Source: Morchella semilibera (taxonomy: Eukaryota; Ascomycota; Pezizomycetes; Pezizales; Morchellaceae). From it: a stretch of 64,000 nucleotides of DNA. The notes beneath the pieces were generated by a model. The model saw only the letters and a program-made list of their open reading frames with translations. It did no database searches and was not told where the DNA came from. Both the position numbers and the translations under genes were made by a program. This document shows, piece after piece, positions 58,676 through 64,000 of the stretch. The stretch's first letter is position 1. Each line of letters opens with the position of its first letter. The stretch lies in contig WBVU01000003.1 in NCBI GenBank assembly GCA_009192285.1, positions 961,973 to 1,025,972 on the forward strand, in the 5' to 3' direction.

Positions 58676-60671
58676 ATGGTGGTCAGAAACAAGGACCCAT
58701 GCGAGCCCTGTAGGGCCAAAAAGGTACGAAACCACCCCTAACCATAGCGGTTCTGCGCAACTGAAATCGATCACATTGCAAAAAAAGATAAGATGCATTC
58801 ATAATCTTCCGCAGAACACTAGTCCTAAACCGGCCACGAGCCCCATAACGATCATCACTCCGAGAAAGACGCGTCAGGCCTTGGAAAAGCCATCAACAAT
58901 TAATCTTGGTGATATTCCTGTGTTTGATAGCCAGGAAGGTCTTGATGCGTTGGCGACAATCAGCAACAACAACCTTGGGGCTAGAGACATCACGCCAGAC
59001 CTGCTAGAGACATGCAGCACGAAACCTGTGGTCATCCCGCGTAAAAGGCGATTCTTTAGGGAATCTCCACCGACGACAAAGTCAAAAAAGCAGAAGTTGG
59101 GTAGTCAAACCGACGCATTCGAATCTGAGATCCAGGTCTCTGTCCCGGCCTGGATTACCGAGAAGCTAAAATCCATCCCTGATTCCCAAGCCCTGCAGGT
59201 GCCAGAGGGTCTAAGCTGAATTTTAAAAACCTTCTCAGCAACCGCCGTAAATCGGTAGACTCATCCAATAGCTCAATACATTGTCCATCAATCGCCGAAT
59301 CAGAGAAGGAAGAAAACCCGAAGAAGTCTAAAGGCGGCTTGAATGGAATTGCCTCAAGGGCCGGGCAACCGGGCGCAACGACTACATCAACTGAGGTGAT
59401 TGGTTGTACTATCACGTCTTCCTTGGAGGGCGGGACTGTAGAACATGGCCCTAATGTAAAAGCGGACATGGGAAGACTGTCATTAATGAGCCCGCTGACC
59501 CCCAAGAAGCAGGATGGCCTCGGCAAAACCGGAGTTGGGGATATCGTAGAGGTTGAAGGGCGTGACCCTCCAATCATGCAAGTTAACGAGGAGGGGTGGG
59601 AAATGGTTGGCGTGGCCGCAGAAGGGGCACCGGAATTGCCACAGCAAACTAGGAGCAAGTTGGATGGACCCGAACTGAAGAAAATCAGCGTTCTACCAAA
59701 CGGTAAAGGTCCAGAGGAAAAGAAAGACCTGCCCGTAGAGAGTGAATCACACCATCCAGGGACTGCGGATATGCCTGATGGGCAACTATCTGGGATTAAA
59801 GATCCAGGCAGTAAAGAATTTTCAACGATGAACAAAGCCGCGGAGGAGAATGTATCTCAGATGACTAATCACCCGGATAAGGCTGTTGTAAGTACCCATC
59901 TTGATAAACACGGAGGTGGAGATCACGAAGGCCAGGAAACAACTGCCCAAAAAGCGTTGGATGGTGTTGTTCATCATGAGGTTGATGGTGTTCTTCCTGG
60001 TGGTAATAAGAACATCTCACATGCGGATGAAGCAGGTGCTTCTGAGAAGAAGGGCTTGACAGTTGTACCAGAGCAAGACTTACTAGAGAGTCCTATGGAA
60101 GATACAACCCAAGTCACTGTCAACTTTCAGCAAAGCCAGGACGCCAAGCAAGATATTGACGGATCTCAACCGGATACCTTCTCTCAGCCCTATGGTAGTT
60201 CACCGAAATCTCAGGCTACTCGAATTTCTCCAATGCGCTCCACTGGAAGTTCTTCCCATGGCAGAAGTCCCACCCCATGGAATGCAACCCCTAGAGACGA
60301 AAGCCTAATAACTTCAACTGGATCCGTGAACAGCCTCGACACAAGGCGCAGGCTGTGGAGGAAAGATCAGGCTGAGAGCACCGCCATCTGTGACTTCGAC
60401 AGGGCTCGCTGGAGGGATCCGGCTTTTGGACCCAGCCGGTTCTCAGGGCCTCGTATATTTACGCCACTTCGCTCCGCACCACTTGAGCCTGGGATGGGAT
60501 TAATCGATCCAACACGCTACTCTCAACACGAAGGACTGTGGAACATGGTCACCAATGATGTAAGTTTTCGATGAATACCTAAGCCTATAATAAAATCACT
60601 TCCTAAGTCGTTTATAGTACCTCGACAAGTTCAAGCACCCTTCCACGGAAAAAAAGCGGGAAACCTTGTGA
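58676..60671 (+). CDS. Four-exon protein with half of a Zn2Cys6-type cluster (about 607 aa)
   Basis: Exons 58676..58723, 58788..59208, 59259..60559, 60618..60671. Introns 1 (64 nt, with CCTAACC branch) and 3 (58 nt, GTAAGT..ATAG) are clear. Intron 2 (50 nt, GTCTAA..GTAG) is my best in-phase choice for a needed frame change. The spliced N-terminus reads DPCEPCRAKKIRCIHN: C-x2-C-x6-C, the first half of a fungal binuclear zinc cluster, with the basic residues between cysteines, formed exactly across the exon 1/2 junction. The second half (C-x5-12-C-x2-C-x6-8-C) is absent. The rest is long, acidic and probably disordered, with PRKRRFF and SKKQKLG as nuclear localisation candidates and an ordered C-terminus (GPSRFSGPRIFTPLRSAPLE). 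No middle-homology domain. Inference: a nuclear protein; DNA binding by a half cluster is unproven. Confidence 0.65.
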
Positions 60672-62032
60672 TGGAACGGCTGTAATGAGTATAAAGCTTA
60701 GAAAGATACCTTTGTGGGAGTATTCTGGGAGTTCCTAATGTTGAAGTATTGAACTTTGCCCGCCCTTTCTGTCAAGTGTCTCATTTTTTGTTGACTGAAA
60801 CGTCACGACAATATCTCCGGTAGATCTCACTATGGGTTTCAATATACCACTATGTGCGATTTTATCCGCTCTTTCTCTTGGTCTAGCTTTCTTTCGATCG
60901 GCCTGTGAGACAATACGTTTCAGCTTCCCATGGGGAACGGTCCATGGAAATAAGGGCCGCCGCGCTGCAGTAATAACTAGAAAGGTGTACGGACCAGCGA
61001 ATCTCGCTTATACTGACAGGTTTTAGGATGTTGTAGCTCGGGGTTAGAGTCTCATTTCTAGGGCTTGAAGAGCTACATGCGCGTGGCGTTTGTACCACGA
61101 TATCTTGCAAGCCTCGCTGCTCGTAAACTAGGCCAATGTGGCATATATCATATAATCTAACGTAGAGCAGAGGTATGAGAATATCGGCCTCTAGATACCT
61201 CGACCCGTAGCCCGTATTCCACGAGGCTTGATTTATCTAATCTAGGCTTCATTATGGTAGCCAGGCATTATTTAATCAGGTAAGCCTCAGCGTGTCAGGA
61301 AAGCTAGACCCTACGCTATCAAGCGTACAGTCCGAAGCGGCACCTGGAATTTTACGCTACAGTCTGCTAGCCCGCCCAGCGCGCCACGCTACTTGAAGCA
61401 CAGAAGCAGGTCTCAAAGCCATTCACGTCTCACTCTGCTTAGGTCGACTTGGGTACCTTGACGTAACGTTCAGATCTTACGCCCACTTCCAGGGTGGGGG
61501 GGGGGGCAGACTACATCCTTAGAACAGGCATTGTCCCTAGTAACAGGGAGAAACAGAGAAAGGTGTAAAAGCTAAACTGGCCCGTCGGGGGACGTCGCCA
61601 ATCCTGCATCAGGAGAAAAAAGTGGTGAGATGTATTCTGTTATTCTGACTTACCACGGGCCCGTCGAGATCCTGCCCAGACTCGACGAGCCGCAGCTGTA
61701 TGTGAGATGTACTTCAGGCCCTACTACGAGCGGGGCCTCTTCTGGGTACATGTATTGACAGCGTCCCGTCCAAGTAAGTGGGGCATATGTACACATAGCC
61801 TTCTGCGCCCACAGCCCTCCGTCTAGGCACATTCTAAAGGGCCTCTACACCTCCCCCACCCCTAAGTAAGAAACCAAACATCATACCTACACCCACTCAA
61901 AACCAGGGTTAGGGTTACCACAAGGGGGAATATTTCCAAGATTGATAGATACGGGCTTTCTTGACGTCTACATCGTCTCATGCGGGGATTTACCGTCGCC
62001 TGGCGTACCGCTTTGGACCGGCCGGGGTGTAG
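60672..62032. other. Intergenic region
   Basis: A 64-codon ORF at 60832-61026 starts with a hydrophobic, signal-like stretch (MGFNIPLCAILSALSLGLAF) but has no further support. TACATGTA at 61747-61754, a TTAGGGTTA motif near 61906, G10 near 61496. Confidence 0.35.
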
Positions 62033-62505
62033 ATGGATGTGGTGGTTTCTGACGGCGGGTGGGGGGAGCGAGGTTTGGGTGGCTTGGCGGTGCGCGCTAG
62101 GGTTGGGTACTTGGGTGCTTGTTTGGAGGGTGGGAAATGTAACCCATGCAACGACTGGCTTTTTTTTTCTTTTTTTTTGTTCTGTGTGGGGGGTTACGTT
62201 GGGAAGGGGGGGTATACCGCTGAGCTGCTGCGGGGTGCTTGTGTTGGAGATGCAGTGGCGTACTGGTTAGTGGGTTTGCCTATGGAGGTAGGGACCTGTA
62301 CAGACATGCATGCAGAGGTTTTGGTGGCCGTTGGGATGCGAGGTATCTTTTTATACGGAATCGTAGACCAGCACTTCGCATACATGGTGAGTGGACTCTG
62401 CGTCCTGTGGTACTCTGTAGTGCGGGCTCTCCGCAGGAAAAGGGCGGTTCGGGCCCCAGCGCAGAGTTGGACAAAAATACAGAAGATATAGATACCGAAT
62501 ACTAG
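62033..62505 (+). CDS. Possible two-exon gene (140 aa), unrecognised
   Basis: Exons 62033..62386 and 62437..62505 join by a 50-nt intron with donor GTGAGT and acceptor CCGCAG, phase 0, giving an acidic tail EKGGSGPSAELDKNTEDIDT. The first exon holds GGKCNPCNDW, a poly-T-coded Phe-rich stretch and CTDMHAEVLVAVGMRG. No family recognised. The Phe-rich stretch may itself be noncoding, so the start is uncertain. Confidence 0.35.
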
Positions 62506-63478
62506 CTGGCCATGGCCTCTAATGAGAACTACGCCCACCACCTCCCTCCCTAGTCCTAGTCTTGGAACTTTACTATACTATACACATGTACTACTGTGGT
62601 TCGCTTTGGCTGCTGTCAATGATTCGTTTCCCGTAATATGTCCGGCCGGCCATTCTGCATGTTACGTACTCTTCCCTGCTTTTTGTTTTTCGTTTTGGAC
62701 CTGGCTTGTCATGGCGTGGAGACGGGGTGGGGTGTGTTCAGGGTTCCCAATGATAATGCGGTGTTGTAATACATACCGACAAAACCCGCTGGTAGTACAG
62801 TGAGTGAGTAGAGTACGGTATGATGATCTCTAGGTAGCATATAGATTTCATCTGTATCGACAATATATAGCATGGATATCATGGTAGTGACTTGGCGCCC
62901 GGGGGAATCTTCATTTACCCCTACTAACCCTCGATTTATGCAGTTCATGAGTCGGGGGGAGAGGGGAAAACCTGGATTTTGAACTTCAAGGAACATAAGA
63001 CATCACTCGCTTACAGGGGCTGGCTGGGGTGGCGGGTGTTTGGGTGGTTGGGCGGTTGGGTGGTGTGGGGCGTACGCTGGGGGATATATGTAAATGTAGG
63101 CTGCTAAGGGCTGTACCCGGGGCGTTGGGGAAGCTATGAATGTATACTCTGCTCTATATCCACACCAATTCGGCAGACACTTGCCTTTACCACAACACGC
63201 CATACCTACCTACCTACCTACCTGCCTACCCATCTTATATAGCCCCCCCCCTAAACCCCGGGTTTGCAAGTACCATCATAAGCATATAGTGGCACCTCCT
63301 TACAGTGGAGACATCTACCAGGAAAACATGTATATCAAATCATTGGCACCTGCTTTTTAGTTCTTGCGTGCTCGTTGTAGAGAGGTATGTTACGGTGCGG
63401 GACGGTGCTCTATTCTCTATTCTCTAGGGCTAGATCTATGTATATGTAGAGCTGGGTACATACGCCCGCTGGCACAGC
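62506..63478. other. Intergenic region between convergent genes
   Basis: Contains a TACC repeat (about 63205-63226) and a G/T-rich stretch at 63015-63070. No supported gene. Confidence 0.4.
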
Positions 63479-64000
63479 TTACACACACTGGTGCTTTGTT
63501 TCCGCGGTGTCTGGGTTACCGTGTTGTGGAGGCGGCGGGGAGACCTGAGGGGTGGTGGCGGTGGTGGTAGGGTCCTCCTCGGTGGTGGTGGTGTTGGGTG
63601 TTTCGCTGTCGGGGGTTGGGGCGTCTGCGGTCCGTTACGTTAGTACTAGTTGCGGGCCCAATGGGTAAGATATATACCAGTGTCCATCTCCTCCCCGGCC
63701 GTAACCGCACCCCCCTTCGTGCCTCCACCCGGACTCCCAATCTTCCCCCCACCCCCACCAGGCACCCTCCACTTGACCCTCCACATACTAACCCTGACGC
63801 CCTTCTCGCCCGGCAACGAGGGCACAAAGAATCCCTTCACCTCGCCCACCACGCCCTCCACCAACTCCCTCAATCCCACCGGACACCCCGCGGCGTCGCC
63901 CGCCTTCCGCGGCCTGCCCCGCCTCGCAGCCCGCGGCGACAGCCCGCGCCCAAACCGCGCAAAATGGCGCCTAAGGTCCGCGCATCCGTCTGCGTCGCAT
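63479..64000 (-). CDS. 3' part of an unrecognised gene cut by the right edge
   Basis: Minus-strand exon 63678..>64000 and last exon 63479..63624, joined by a 53-nt intron with donor GTATAT, a textbook branch site TACTAAC and acceptor CCGCAG; phases match (split codon GAC). The upstream exon reads RRHFARFGRGLSPRAARRGR, then GLRELVEGVVGEVKGFFVPS and GVRVSMWRVKWRVP, with the strong C/G third-position bias of this genome's genes. The last exon is Thr/Pro-rich (SETPNTTTTEEDPTTTATTP) and ends HQCV. The basic stretch followed by an amphipathic helix and the Thr-rich tail do not match a family I know. Confidence 0.6.

Noticed and set aside
1-64000. CRISPR array, rRNA genes, bacterial-type operons
   Set aside because: No regularly spaced identical repeats with unique spacers and no rRNA-like sequence were seen; gene structure is eukaryotic.

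Overview
The window looks like nuclear DNA of a filamentous ascomycete (Pezizomycotina; a gene-poor, repeat-rich genome such as those of Pezizomycetes would fit, but the class is not proven). The reasons are short GT-AG introns of about 50-65 nt, strong C/G preference at third codon positions in the better genes, and families typical of such fungi: an H-type lectin, an AA11-like copper monooxygenase, a MAPEG protein, a J-domain protein, an F-box/ankyrin protein and an amidoligase-family relic. Most genes are split, so single-frame ORFs mislead. I joined exons by hand from splice signals and reading phase. No software was run.

Layout. 0-1.6 kb: 3' part of a gene for a Pro/Ala/Gly-repeat protein with three H-type lectin domains, cut by the left edge. 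3.1-3.8 kb (-): MAPEG membrane protein. 4.65-5.3 kb (+): Cys-rich basic protein. 5.9 kb (-): degenerate tRNA-like element. 8.1-8.4 kb (+): small proline-rich membrane protein. 10.9-11.7 kb (-): secreted LPMO-like protein. 13.6-14.3 kb (-): acidic repeat protein with a membrane tail. 16.6-18.3 kb (-): coiled-coil protein. 18.3-31.5 kb: about 13 kb in which I find no convincing gene, rich in short palindromes and simple repeats. 31.5-33.6 kb (+): J-domain protein whose stop codon touches a PIF/Harbinger-type MITE. 33.8-43 kb: no firm gene, but a mariner-type MITE, a foldback element and tandem duplications. 43.0-43.7 kb (-): F-box/ankyrin protein. 46-55 kb: a zone of broken or partly resolved genes (ankyrin relics, amidoligase relic, RRM-like relic, two unrecognised minus-strand genes). 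58.7-60.7 kb (+): four-exon gene starting with half of a Zn2Cys6 cluster. 62.0-62.5 kb (+): possible two-exon gene. 63.5-64 kb (-): 3' part of a gene cut by the right edge.

The genes do not form an obvious pathway or biosynthetic cluster. Secretion/recognition functions (lectin, LPMO) lie on the left and housekeeping-type functions (MAPEG, J protein) are scattered. The 46-55 kb stretch reads like a gene graveyard. The strongest unexplained signal is a sequence-level one: the palindrome TACATGTA occurs at least 20 times, about 20-fold over random expectation, in positions that are almost all intergenic.
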